Shown here: positions 1 through 11,329 of the stretch, piece after piece
How the letters are laid out: each line of letters begins with the position of its first letter
How positions within the stretch are numbered: the stretch's first letter is position 1
Program-made: the position numbers and the translations under genes
Assembly (NCBI RefSeq): GCF_050003625.1
Contig: NC_134400.1
Span: 226,154,085 to 226,218,084 of the forward strand
Reading direction: 5' to 3'
DNA: 64,000 nt
From: Haematobia irritans
Lineage: Eukaryota; Arthropoda; Insecta; Diptera; Muscidae
The notes under the pieces: generated by a model
What the model was told of the DNA's origin: nothing
The model's input: only the letters and a program-made list of their open reading frames with translations
Database searches by the model: none

Positions 1-119
1 TCTCCATCCATGGCAATCACGGCGTCTAGTCAACTCGGGGGCAAATGTCGGCGGTCCGCTGTAGTCTTCCAGACAGAAGGAGACAGAGAGATAACAAAAG
101 TGGTTTTGTGCTTATTGCT
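1..119 (-). other. Possible terminal fragment of an exon, window edge
   Basis: This stretch is richer in G and C than its surroundings. On the minus strand one frame stays open from about 92 to the window edge, beginning Glu-Asp-Tyr-Ser-Gly-Pro-Pro and preceded by a pyrimidine-rich tract ending in AG, as expected of a 3' splice site. A plus-strand frame is also open from an ATG at 10 to a stop near 119, so the strand is not settled. I recognise no family. Confidence 0.2.
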
Positions 120-238
120 GTGATCAATCACGAGCAACTCATCTGTCACTTACTTAATAGACTTCATTATTTATAATATTTATTTATTTAGTTGTGTGCC
201 CCCCACCCCTTTGGCATCTTCCTTCACTTCACACTCAC

Positions 239-307
239 CATTAGCGATCTTGGATTCATCTAAGCCAAAGTTGAAATACTGGCCGCATTGGCTGGTGCAT
301 TGATCAT
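239..307 (-). CDS. Putative 69-nt internal exon of an unidentified gene
   Basis: On the minus strand a TTTTTCAG acceptor (ending at 308) and a GTGAGT donor (starting at 238) bracket 69 nt that are open in one frame. The frame reads Asp-Gln-Cys-Thr-Ser-Gln-Cys-Gly-Gln-Tyr and ends Lys-Ile-Ala-Asn-Gly. The length is a multiple of three, so the exon could be symmetric. With the open frame at 1-92 it may belong to a gene lying mostly left of the window. I cannot name a family. Splice-like pairs occur by chance in AT-rich DNA, so this is only a candidate. Confidence 0.25.
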
Positions 308-1016
308 CTGAAAAATGCATTTTGTGAGATTCGGTGGTGTGTTTTTGGTGACAAATTAGTGAGAAAATGAACTCGACGATCATTAATCATCGAAACTCGA
401 ATTCAATATTTGTGAAATATTTGAAAGAGATGCTGGAGATCAAATATTAATTGTCATGGCCAATGTTTATGAAGTCTGCCAGTCCTTGAGATAGCTGCAT
501 TAAATATCAATAATTCATTTCATAGTGGGATAATTCGACAAAAAAAAAACAGAAAAAGAAATATCACAATGGCGGTGTGATTTGATTCTGATATTTGATG
601 GTATTATGGACTATCTATCAAAACTCAAATGTTGGGTGGCTGACATTGTTTTGCCCCTTTATGCAAAAATATTCTACGAACTAGCAACTGCACCCTCACA
701 AAAAATCGCTTCTGTAACATATACTCCCAAACATATTTTGCTTCAAGCATATACATTTTTGGGTATTGCCCAAACATTTATATGTTTAATCTCTTCCAAT
801 ATATAATATGTTTGAAAGCATATTGGTCTAAACAATACATGTTTTGTTAGTCTAAGTTCCAAACATTTTGTATTTTTGCATCCAAATTCAATAATGTTGT
901 CTTCCAAAAAACAATATGTTATTATGTGAACATATAATATGTTTGGAAGCATTTTGCACCCAAAAATATTATATGCTTAAAAAAATTCTCCCAAACAATA
1001 TTGTGCTCAAAATTTT

Positions 1017-1105
1017 ATTTATTTATTTATATATTTACAATCATAATGAATTATGAAAATAAACAGGTAATATAGGTGCTAACAACATAGGTTTTCGACC
1101 TGAAT
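1017..1105 (-). mobile_element. 5'-truncated LINE 3' end with 12-bp target duplication
   Basis: GCTCAAAATTTT at 1005-1016 is repeated exactly at 1106-1117, flanking 89 bp that start with a (TTTA)n tract. Read on the minus strand this is an A-rich tail followed by a perfect target-site duplication, the signature of target-primed reverse transcription. The element is inserted in MITE copy A. Confidence 0.65.
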
Positions 1106-1254
1106 GCTCAAAATTTTGTTTCTGCCTAATTGTATATTCCCCCACATCTTTCTCACTTCCACGAGATTTTTTAGTTCTTAGCACCTTTTTCTGTAATACA
1201 AACATTGTAGAAGAAATTATTCAATTTTATGATTTTTTTATTTTAATTTTACCT

Positions 1255-1335
1255 TTTGCCAGACGGGGATTCGAACAGCGGACCACACAGTTTGTAAGGA
1301 TCAAAGAAGTAGCTGATCAATTGCCCAAGGAAAAA
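1255..1335 (-). other. tRNA-like module inside MITE copy A
   Basis: The reverse complement carries a B-box-like GTTCGAATCC followed by CCGTCTGGCAAAAGGTAAAATT. This tail closely matches the tRNA-like module of the sibling copy at 29272-29348. The A-box half is degenerate. It is a relic Pol III promoter, not a functional tRNA gene. Confidence 0.5.
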
Positions 1336-2229
1336 TAAAATGTTAATTTTGTAATAACAAGCAACAACCACCAACTTAATTCAATATCGCACCCTGTTAA
1401 ATAGCGCTCCAAGCTACTAAACACATATATGTTTATAGGCTATTTCTAAATTAATATATGTTTGCATCCAAGCATATTATATTTACAAACATTTTATGTC
1501 CCAAACATAATATGTTCTAACATATTAACATATATGTCCCAAACATGTTATGCTAGTTTATGAACATTATATGCTTGCACTCAAAAATATTGTGTTTAAA
1601 AATTTGTGTTCCAAACATATAATGTTTATAGCCAAACATATGAAAAACAGTCTTTTTCATCCGTGCGTATATGTCCATATAGACTAACTCTGAATTTTAG
1701 TTTGGATGTCCCCAGAATGATCTAGAGGTAAGTCGATAAAAAATTTAAATTGTAATATTGATCTATCCGTTCCTTTAAAAGATTTTGATCAAATTCTGGA
1801 TGTATTTTATTTTAGAAATTAGTACATTTTTAAGTAGAACATTTTGGAAGTATATATACAAATTAGAAATAAGCGAGTCTGTAAGGATTATATTGTGAAT
1901 TATCCAAAGACTGAATAAATAAATAAATAAATTTCGCAGAGCAGGCGAAAAGTATGAGCGGTGTTCCTTAGAAATACTAAAGAAATGCGCCCACATTAGA
2001 AGTGAAATTGTCATAACGTGAGTCATGAGTCACACTGATGGTAACAGCGTGAGTGTGTATGATTAATGTCAAATGTCATACATGCCAAGAGACACTAAAA
2101 TAATTTTGGACAAATACGCTCACGATTATAACCATGCTTACGCTCTCGATTTTAATCATACTCACATTTTTATACAGGTTCTCCAGGTAAATTACTCGGG
2201 CAATTTTAGGATTTGCCACATATCCATAA

Positions 2230-2505
2230 CAACTACACGGACAAAAAAGACCGTTTGGGTGTAAAAATTATATGTTTGAAACTCAAATTTTTTAAAACAA
2301 TATTTTTAAGTGCAAGCATATAATGTTCATAAAATAGCATAACAATTTGGGACATATATGTTAATATGCTACAACATATTATGTTTAGGACATAAAATGC
2401 TTGGATGCAAACATATATTAATTTAGAAATGGCCTATAAACATATATGTGTTTAGAAAGAGAGACCTACAGAGTATGGAAGTAACCAAGGCGACCGGACA
2501 TATCC
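2230..2505. repeat. AAACATA MITE, inverted half copy B
   Basis: This is the reverse complement of the right arm of copy A (about 1437-1665): the same order of AAACATA units, the same GCTTGGATGCAAACATATAT segment, and the CACGGACAAAAAA terminus. It ends in GAGAGACCTACAGAGTATGG, which also occurs inverted in the copy near 35660. Confidence 0.7.
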
Positions 2506-2730
2506 CCCAACGGACATATCGCCCAATTTTAGTTTGAGCTTTATATCCTCCCTCATCGCGGTCATATGTCCCAAAAAAATAGGCGGTCAAAACGCCCAAT
2601 ATTTTATGGAGAAAATGAATGTGGTCTATAAGAAAATGCTAAGACAATTAAGGTGGAAATGGTGCCACACGCTCCTCAAAGTCCCCAAAAACTCATAGCA
2701 CTATTTTTCAAATCGGAACATATGAGTGAA

Positions 2731-2890
2731 TACTGAATGTGCACTCGAAAAAAAGTTTACTTGGATCCAAAGATTTTGACCTTTGTTTAAGGATTTTGGT
2801 ATTGATTCCGAACCAAAGATGCGGCTTCCTTAAATTAAGACATTTTTTAGCGACAGATCTGGCTTTAAATCTAGGACCAATAAATATAAA
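2731..2890. repeat. Fragment of a CACTnAAAAAAAGTTTACTTGG MITE
   Basis: The terminus and the segment ATTGATTCCGA...CAAAGATG match the left end of the complete element at 34743-35225 and, more distantly, the 18898/37894/51537 family. The right end is missing. Confidence 0.5.
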
Positions 2891-3267
2891 ATTAGGATAT
2901 ATATCTCATCCCGGACTTTTTACATTCCCGGAAAAGCGGGAAAATTTTTTCAAATTTCCCGAGATCCCAGCCAAAGGGAACCCCACTTCGATGTGACATA
3001 TATTTAGACGTTTGAATAAATTAGAAATCGCATAAACCTACGGTTATAAGGCGCTGTCTGGACAACTAACAATGTATATTATGTTAATCTCTTATATCAG
3101 CCATAAATCATACTAAAATAAGATATTTTGTACTACACAAAATACAAAAAAAACGTTTACAATGGTTATAATGGACAGTTTCTTTCGATATAGTGGGATT
3201 TTTTACATTAAAATTGTATGGAAATTAAAGAAACACCATCATAAAACAGAGCCACTATATTTCACTA

Positions 3268-3450
3268 CGAGGGCAGTTCGGAAACTTCTTAGCCTAGTAC
3301 AAAAAGCGCGGTATAAACAGAAAACAGTTAAGTGTTTTGGAAACTTCCATCTCTGTTATGAACACATGTTAAATTTTATTTCGATCTGGCAACTCCTTCA
3401 TAAAGAAACAGGTGTTCAAAAAAGACGCATCCGCAATTTTTTTACAATGG
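3268..3450 (+). mobile_element. mariner 5'-end fragment
   Basis: Starting after a TA at 3266-3267, the terminal repeat CGAGGGCAGTTCGGAAAC and the untranslated leader match the inverted end of the mariner at 25718-27747 (reverse complement of its right end). Similarity stops at the transposase start codon region (ACAATGG, 3445-3450). What remains is one inverted repeat plus leader; no transposase is encoded. Confidence 0.75.
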
Positions 3451-3538
3451 TATCATTTTTAACATTTTTCGCTGAGCTCACCAAGGATAGACTATCTAAC
3501 AAATATAAGCGGCCGTAAGTTCAACAGGCCGAATCTTA

Positions 3539-4054
3539 CACTGAAAAAACAGTGAACCCACCAGGAAGAAAAGTTTCGGTTAATTTTAGAAAATTTTGAA
3601 TATTTGTAGAAAATTTTAACTAAACAGTATTACAAACGTTGGCATCACGCCAATGTCATAAAAATAAGTAAAGATTTTTCGACAAATTCAAAAAAATTTA
3701 TTAGACATAACTAAGTTTTTTCACTTGTTAAAGAAAATTTTGTAGTTTGGAAGAAAAACTTGAAGTTAAAAATTGCAAGAATGTCTTTAGTGATATACGA
3801 AGTTCATGATGGACGCATTTTTGGTAAAATTTACAAATTTAAAGAAATTCTGAACTATTTTGTGGAAGGTACGAATTTAGTTAATCATTATGCTTCATTT
3901 GAGTTTATTTTTTTCCTCCATTTTAGTTAATTTAACTAAGGTAAACAAAAAATTATTAGAGTAAAGGAAACTTTCTCTAAACATAATAATTCCATGAACT
4001 AAAATAAAGTTAAATTGGCTTTAGTGAAATAGAGAGTTCATTTTTTTTTGAGTG
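3539..4054. repeat. 516-bp MITE, CACTGAAAAAACAGTG family, copy 1
   Basis: The termini CACTGAAAAAACAGTG and TTTTTTTGAGTG are flanked by TA on both sides (3537-3538, 4055-4056). A second copy of exactly the same length lies at 54906-55421 and aligns throughout, including the internal AAGTTCATGATGGACG segment. There is no coding capacity. The TA duplication suggests mobilisation by a Tc1/mariner-type transposase. Confidence 0.8.
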
Positions 4055-4059
4055 TATAT

Positions 4060-4390
4060 ACCCAAAAAAAGCTCAAAGCTCAATGTCTGGTTGACGAAAA
4101 GAGACGCCAAATAAGGTGCATATTTCTATATAGTCCCCATATAGACCGAACTAACGATATTAATTCGTGATAATATTTATCCGATTTGTCGGAAATTTTG
4201 AGCAGACAGGACTTTTATACCTACGAATGGATTAATATGGTTTATACTATTCATTAAAATCTTTATGATCCACTTATCCTCGCAGAAAGAGGCTAAAATT
4301 ATTATCCAAATTTCATGCAATTTTCTACAGACGGATATAATTCCTAAATAAATATATCCGGTGATTCACATGTATATGGCCATATTACGC
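4060..4390. repeat. Degenerate fragment of the tandem-monomer repeat
   Basis: Contains ATATAGTCCCCATATAGACCGA followed by a diverged GATTTGTCGGAAATTTTGAGC segment, the monomer signature of the family at 12909, 23449, 31168 and 61482. Heavily decayed. Confidence 0.4.
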
Positions 4391-6774
4391 GCACTTTGTC
4401 ATCAATGGACCACGGAATAGTCGAATTTTGACACAATTTTTTTTTTCTCTACATCCACATAAAAAAATTCTCCATTAAACGCTTATTTCCATTTGTTTGA
4501 AATTACGTAGCGTGTAACGTGTGCACCATGAATTTCTGCATGTCTGTTTATTTCTATGATGGGAAAGTAAAACAAAAGACCCATCTAATGGAGTTGTTCT
4601 CATTCACCATACTTTTTCAGCTTATGACATGGATAGAAAGAAAAAAAAACAACAACAACGATTTCATGCTCTATTTAAGTAGGAATATTTGGATGATTGG
4701 GTTCTTCCACCAGATAATGTGATGAGGGTGGCTTAGATCGAAACCAAATACAGTTCCAATGTTTGTGTGACATCATTGATATTAAATTACAAGGGATATC
4801 TGAACAGAGATGGTGTCTTCATGTGTCCAAAGGGTTAAAAAGTTAATGCAATCACTTAGGATCTCTTACATTTCTATCAGGATCAAGTCAATATTGACTT
4901 ATGCTAATTTCAGATGGAACTGATATTGAAGATTTTCCCTTGTCTTCAATTTTACGAGTAACTGAATACACATAACTACAGTGAATATCAAATAATAGAA
5001 TTTGGAAGATTGAAAATATGAATATTTTCAATCTGCCAAATTCTATTGTTTGAATGCATAATGTGGAATTAATGTAGTATATCATAAAAGAATGGCAAAC
5101 TTTTCACTGAAGGTGTTTTGTCGTTAGAGTTATATAAGAGCAAAATTCCAGTGAACTGAGGACAACTTGGATTTAATAAATATCAAAAATGCTTCAATAT
5201 TAATGAGACGGTTTCTATTTAAGTTCGATCTTCTTTCCTACAAAGCTAAAATTCGTTTAAAAATAGGATTCATTTCACAAGACTTTATCTTGAAGAATCC
5301 TTCTCCTTAAAAAAATTACATAGTTTATACCTGAATACCATTTCGTATTTGAAATTTAATGTTGCGTTTAATAATGATAACAGAAAATAAGTTAATTGAA
5401 GTTTGTGTTAAGTACACAAAACTTAAATTTAAAAATGAATTGTGTCCTCTATTTACCCTCATTGTAAATTCTCACTTTTTGGCTGTGAATCAATACCAAA
5501 ATAATTAAGCAAAGACAAAATCTTTGGAACTGAGTCTAATAAAACGATCAAAAGCTTAATTAATAAATTAATTTAGCATCACTGAAGAGTTCTCCACTCG
5601 ATCAGTTCATTAGAGCAATATTCGTCTATGAAAGAGACCACATAAAAATATAGCATTAGAAGTTGCATTATAAAAAAGAAATTTCATGAAAACCATATAT
5701 CTTTTTCCATGTGTATCGATTTTGTTTCATTTATTTGACATGGTATGCAACTCAAACATTGATGACACTCGAGGCGATTCCGGTCTGGTTTTATTTTCGG
5801 TTTGTTTTTTTTTCTGAATTTCCGGTTATATACTAAATTTAGCTTTTAACATATAGTTTTTGGGTCACAAATTGTAATTGTTTAAATAAATAAACTTACC
5901 ATCTTATGGTGGATTGTTGGCTATACGTTTTGTTCCTAAAACAAACAGAAAATGTGAAACTTATCCATCAATGAGTTAGTGAAGCTTGAAATTGGAAATT
6001 CTGCTAGCACAAGAACAAAGAATGATTTATAAAAATGTTGAACGGTCAATTTGTAAAGTAAAACATATTCTAAATAACTATGCTATTTGTTGTTGCTTCT
6101 GTCAATGAATGAGTAAATGGATGGATGGATCGATCGATCGATATGAGTAAACTCACCATACGGATATACAGCAGCGGCATTCCATGGACAAAAATGAATT
6201 ACTTTCTAATTGGACTATATCGATCGATTATTGGGGACAGGGTGGGGTGCATAAACAAACTGACAGTTTATGCAAAATGCACTGAAGTGAAAAATCACAT
6301 TCAAATACTATAAACTATTGATGATAAAAATGGTATACTTGCACCCAGTAATAGTTTAGATATTTTTCTATATCATTTAGAAAACTCATAGAAGTCTATA
6401 TCATTTAGAAATCATATACTATATATGTGGGTGTTAGATCTTAAACGGTCTTGATATGGGTTATATTCGTTAGATCAATGACAGTAGGGACTGAGCTTAT
6501 ATCAACTTTTTGCATAAGAGCAATAGGTGCAAATTTGTTAATAAATGTAATAAACTGTCTTTGTTTGAAATACTTTTGTCATTTGCCAGTGTTGCGAAAA
6601 AACTTCCTTCAGTAGTTCCATGGCGTGGAATAGAATGTAACATTGTTGGGTGTAACACATGAGATTATGAGTTCGATCTCTCTTCTCGATCCGAATATTA
6701 TTCCTATAACAATTCTAATTTCTTCAAGAGATAAAGTGAGGGAATTATTAAAGCTATGAGATACACCTCTTATT
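4391..6774. other. AT-rich intergenic DNA, nothing recognised
   Basis: No supported gene or RNA. A short piece near 5460-5560 (ATTCTC...GAATCAATACCAAAAT...GACAAAATCTTTGGAA) resembles one arm of the CACTGAAAAAAAGCATGCCC MITE in reverse orientation. The reading frames here are short and lack family features. Confidence 0.5.
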
Positions 6775-7111
6775 GGGAGCCACCATGGTGCAATGGTTAG
6801 CATGCCCGCCTTGCATACACAAGATCGTGGGTTCGATTCCTGCTTCGACCGAACACCAAAAAGTTTTTCAGCGGTAGATTATCCCACCTCAGTAATGCTG
6901 GTGACATTTCTGAGGGTCTCAAAACTTCTCTAAGTGGTTTCACTGCAATGTGGAACGTCGTTCGGACTCGGCTATAAAAAGGAGGTCCCTTGTCATTGAG
7001 CTTAACATGGAATCGGGCAGCACTCAGTGATAAGAGTGAAGTACACCAATGTGGTATCACAATGGACTGAATAGTCTAAGTGGGCCTGCTACATCGGGCT
7101 GCCACCTAACC
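6775..7111 (+). mobile_element. tRNA-derived SINE, full-length copy with TSD
   Basis: About 337 bp with a tRNA-like head: the A-box region TGGTGCAATGGTTAG near 6784-6799 and B box GGTTCGATTCC near 6830-6840. An unrelated body follows and ends in CACCTAACC. TACACCTCTTATT before it and TACACCTCTCATT after it form an imperfect 13-bp target duplication. Other copies lie at 26895-27231, 51113-51207, 57051-57303, 60737-60914 and 60915-61401. Transcription by RNA polymerase III from the internal boxes is expected for this class. Confidence 0.85.
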
Positions 7112-7292
7112 TACACCTCTCATTACCAAATAATCAATCTTGCAGATAACCTACTTTAAAATTGATAACGAATTGATATTAAATGGACATCTTGTTTACT
7201 TTTGCAAGGACATCTCTGTGCATATTAGAGAGAACTTATTTGTAAGAGTGGACGAGAAAATTTTAGCTTACGAGAAGAAAAAAAGAAATTTA

Positions 7293-7579
7293 CACCGAAA
7301 GAATTCTTTTCGTTAATTTTACGAAGAATTCTTCATTAACCATTCTTCGTAAATTCTGCATTAAAACAACGAAATTTTCATTCATTTTCGTAAATTTTAC
7401 GGAGTAGGTTTTACGAATATTCGAAACATCTACAAAATATTCTACATTAACTTTTCTTCGTAAGAAAAACGAAATATTTCGTACTTTTAATGAAAAGTTT
7501 ATTTGGTTGTAAAACAATGACAAATTTCGTACTTTTAATGAAATTTTTCGTTCTTTTTACGAAGAAAATTCTTTCGGTG
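7293..7579. repeat. MITE, CACCGAAAGAATT family, copy 1 (287 bp)
   Basis: The perfect terminal inverted repeats CACCGAAAGAATT and AATTCTTTCGGTG are flanked by TA (7291-7292, 7580-7581). The body consists of repeated TTCGTAAATTTTACGAA-like palindromes. Longer siblings lie at 22256-22795 and 53654-54451. No coding capacity. Confidence 0.85.
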
Positions 7580-9180
7580 TATGTGCATCGTGGTAGTGAT
7601 GTATGGTAAGTCGGTCCTCCTGTATTGCTGGAGGTGGGACACAAATGGCCTTGGTAAGCAGTTTTTCACCTATTCTATTTATACAGTTTTTGATTGGCAA
7701 CTTTACAACTATTGGATAGAATTCCAATAGCGGTAACGCTTTTCCGGGAGAAATACACTTTGTTTGTTTGCTCGTCCAGACATACAAATTAGCTACAAGT
7801 AATGCTGGAGGGAAATACTTTCCTTATAGGACATACCCATACCACATTTATGAACTTTTGCTTTTATATACATTTATTGTGACGAAATTTGGTACCCTAG
7901 TAAAAGGTGTAAGATATTATTGATGTGACCATGTTAAATTCCATTGCTTGCTAAGCCATTTTTGTCAAATATATAATTCCATTTGTATGGTTTTCAATTC
8001 TCCTGAGTGTCAGATATAGTTGACCTGGAGCATCACATTATCAAATGAATTTATTGCAAATGACATTTATTAACCGTATTAAGGATGCCATAAAATTCAC
8101 CTCTTGCCTCCATCATCAAATGCCACACTCGATGTAGCTTCTGTGACAACTGGCAACCTATTCTCCTGCATGCAGGGTGCATCTGTTTTTAACTCAGTGT
8201 CCATTGTGGCGTTGAAAAATCCTTTAATTTACAATCCAAAACCCATAAATACTTTGTATAAGCGACGCTTGTGACCACTACATTCGAGACCAGTGACCGA
8301 CTATAAAGATTCACACAAAGAAACCTCATAGAGCTACAGCACTTCACTACATCTACTGTTTGCTTAGACTATTCAAACCATTCCTGGCTCCCTCCATCTC
8401 CATTTCCAGATCCCAATCCACCAACTAGTCTATCTGCTTTGCTAATAAAACGAAAGGTGTCAAATGTAATGTAACATCTATCCTACCCTTCAGTCGTTTT
8501 GAATCCTCCATTCGGGTTATTTTCTTGCATTTAATGTGAGAAACATTGGATTTTGTCACTTGCAACAGGGAAAGTCGTAAATTGCCTGGTTATCCTCCGG
8601 TCAATGTGCTATTGAGGATGTCTTCTGGTCTATGACTATTGAATGCAGCTCTTTTTATTGAAATTTTATTGACATATTTGAGGGAGATGACAAATATTTT
8701 ACGATGCTTCATCCAAAAACCATAAAGTTATGACAACTGTCCTCTATGCTAGCTCATAGAAAGACAGGTGCTGGAGATGTTAATTGAATAGCGCTAAAAA
8801 TAAAGAATATGGAGTTTGAATAATAAAAAAATGTTCATAAGGGTATGTTGCTCGTAATGGGATAATTCAAATTGCCTACAGAATTGTGTAGGGATATAAA
8901 ATGCCATGATTTCTTCCCAAACATCGCGTGTCAAATTTCTGTCTATTGTAAGATACATATAATACGCCCATTTAATTTGAGGACACAGAATGTACACACT
9001 ATTTTAAAAAATAACTAAATTTGAGATATTTTTATTGAAATGTGTGTACGCGTATGTATTTTAAGTAAAACCTATTTTTTTATAAATTTAAAGAAACAAA
9101 TTATTGAATTAAGAGATTCAGAACCTAACAAAAACAAACAAGAACAAAACATTACAACGACAAGAGTTTTAAAACAAAAA
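7580..9180. other. Intergenic DNA, nothing recognised
   Basis: Slightly less AT-rich around 8080-8520, but no open frame has family features and no consistent splice chain was found. Confidence 0.5.
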
Positions 9181-9393
9181 CAAAATATATGACATATTTT
9201 ACACACCAAAAATAAGTGTACATCTTATTTTTCTGTATCAATTGAGCGGCTTTGAACTTCAAAATATGCCGATATATTCGATTAGTTGCTTACATTGGTA
9301 CATTATTTCAACTCGATATTTATGTTTATAGTAATTGGACGCTATTAATCAAGTATAAACTTTTGTCGATAGGAAATTATTATTTTCCCAAAC

Positions 9394-10387
9394 ATGGACA
9401 GACAAACGTCCACAGATATCAGAAAAGTAGTTATAAATCTTCGGAGAGAAGGCAAGACTCTTCGTGAAATCGGGTCTATTATAAAGAGAAGTCATAATAC
9501 AGTTAAGAATATAATTGAAAAGCACGAAAAATTTGGCACAGTGAAAAATCATCCCGGTGCAGGCAGACCAAGAGTTTTAAATGAGGTCGAAATACGATCG
9601 AACATATAGTGCGTGATGTAAAGAAGAATCCGTTTAAAAGTGCAGTAAAAATATCGGAGGAAGTCTCTTCTAGAAAAAATACAAAAGTAAGTGCTAGCAC
9701 AGTAAGACGAGTACTGCATACACATGGTCTCCATGGTCGTTTACCTCGAAAGAAACCCCTAATATCGCCAGTCAATCAGAAAAGACTATTCAAAAAATAC
9801 GAAAGTTTTTTCTGGAACAACATTCTGTTTAGCGACGAAAGCAAATTTGAGGTTTTTGGAGAGAAAAAAGCTGTAAAATATGGAGAACAACGAATAGGGA
9901 GTATGCGGAACAAAATTTAATACCTACAGTTAAACAGGGGGGGGGGGGGGGGTGGTTCGTTTGTTTGGTGTGGGGGTGTATGGCAGCTGGTGGTGAATAA
10001 AACGGACTATATTAATATTTTGAAAACTAATTTTTCATCTAGTGTTGAAAAATTAGGCCTGCAGCGATCACGGATCTTCCAAGAAGATAATGATCCCAAG
10101 CACACTGCAAAGATAGTTAAGGAATGGCTTCGTCATCACACTCCCAACATATTAGATCATCCTCCCCAATCACCAGACCTAAGCCCAATCAAGCAATTAT
10201 GGGAGCTTATCGATGATCGAGGTCGTCAAATAAGAAAAAGAATAATCACAAACAAGGATATGCTAAAATCTGTTTTAAAGTAGGAGTGGGAGAAAATTTC
10301 ACCAGACGTAACCAAAAATCTGGTTGAGTCGAGGCCCCGAAGACTTACTGCCGTTATAAAAGCAAAAGGAAAAGTAACCAAATACTA
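9394..10387 (+). pseudogene. Dead Tc1-like (DD34E family) transposase
   Basis: Three frame fragments together make one Tc1-type transposase. Residues from 9394 form the N-terminal paired-like helix-turn-helix (Leu-Arg-Glu-Ile-Gly-Ser-Ile-Ile). The frame shifts near 9600 and continues through FSDESKFEVFG (second catalytic Asp region). A stop at 9918-9920 and a run of 16 G at 9937-9952 follow. The last part carries QEDNDPKHT and SPDLSPIKQLWE. With 34 residues after the Asp of QED the expected catalytic Glu is Lys, so the site is broken as well as the frame. A further stop at about 10280 precedes the last 35 codons (ending KVTKY). Diverged inverted ends may lie near 8990-9060 and 10430-10490 (both contain ACGCGT), but the boundaries are not firm. 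Confidence 0.85.
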
Positions 10388-10980
10388 ACAATTCAAACTT
10401 TTGTAGTTAATGTAAAATGTATACTTTATTTTGACGCGTAAAAAATGGAAAATGTCTTAATTTTGTTCTGTACATTTTTGTGTATTAAGTTATTAGTTTT
10501 TTTATTTATAGTTTTAAGTCAAGATTTAAATTCTCTCTTAGAATAACAAAAAATATTTTTAACAATCGTAAATAAAAATGCTAAAATAAAATGCATTTTA
10601 ACACAAATGCTTATGTATAGTTTACTATGACGCTCACTGTAGTTTCGACCTTTGTCCGGACTACAGTGCAAACAAATGTAAAGTGGATAGTTGGATGGGG
10701 TTTTCCATATATATATTTTGTAGGACATAGTATATTGCTTTAACAAGACTGACTGAAGTCGTCTTCAATGGCCATTGGTAAAAAGTCTTTGAAAATCAGT
10801 TAAATTTCGATCCATTGATTGTAGTATTGCCGTGTAATTTGAACGCAACAATGGCTTTCGAAAGTTGGGGTCTTCCTTTTCTTTTAGGTGTCATGATAAA
10901 ATCAAATTTTTTCGTTGCCATATATTTTACACGAAGCGTGAAATTAAAAAAAAAACTTGTTAATGCGAAGAAGTGGCAAA

Positions 10981-11161
10981 TGATGCTCTAAGCATGGCAT
11001 AAAAGTGAATCTAGCTTATGATAGCTCTCTTCCAGATGATAAAGTCTCTGTTGGGGACCCATATCATTGTTGGGATCAATCTCCAAAGAGTATATTCATC
11101 TGCCTTATATATTTGATCTTCACTAAGACCCAGTTCCTAGGCTTGAATTTTTCGAAAGTTT
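10981..11161 (-). pseudogene. Relic of a pogo/Tigger-like (DDE_1) transposase
   Basis: On the minus strand from about 11125 one frame reads Gly-Leu-Ser-Glu-Asp-Gln-Ile-Tyr-Lys-Ala-Asp-Glu followed by Leu-Trp-Arg-Leu-Ile-Pro-Thr. This resembles the first catalytic block of pogo/jerky-type transposases (Ile-Tyr-Asn-Ala-Asp-Glu, then a Leu-Pro). A stop lies just upstream and another after about 40 codons. It is a small fragment, identified from one motif. Confidence 0.4.
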
Positions 11162-11329
11162 TGCTTAAAATTATCGAAACCATCTTTCAAGGTTTAATAA
11201 TTTCTCAACGCCTATATTTAAGCATTTTATACCCTATCAGAATTAAATTCGCTTTGTTTGTTATTGTTGGTTTCTCTTCAATCATTATTGTTGTTTTTTA
11301 TTTCAGCTTGAAACCATGCATTGACTAAA

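Larger units (their letters stand above)
692..1665. repeat. AAACATA-palindrome MITE, copy A
   Basis: About 1 kb built largely from variants of AAACATATTATGTTT. It starts ACCCTCACAAAAAATCGC and ends in a TTTTTCATCCGTG-type terminus. The outer parts recur at 2230-2505, 28510-29649, 29990-30160 and 35466-35922. The middle carries a tRNA-like module (1255-1335, minus) and a small LINE stub (1017-1105). No transposase is encoded, so it is a non-autonomous DNA element. Short reading frames inside it are by-products of the repeat. Confidence 0.75.

Noticed and set aside
3162..3518. 118-codon plus-strand frame
   Set aside because: Runs through the inverted repeat and untranslated leader of a mariner end.
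10637..10675. CACTGTAGT...ACTACAGTG hairpin as a transposon end pair
   Set aside because: The two arms are only about 16 bp apart and neither matches the inverted ends of the nearby Tc1-like element; a small chance hairpin is sufficient.
11005..11328. 107-codon plus-strand frame
   Set aside because: Antisense to the pogo/Tigger-like relic at its start and low-complexity hydrophobic afterwards.
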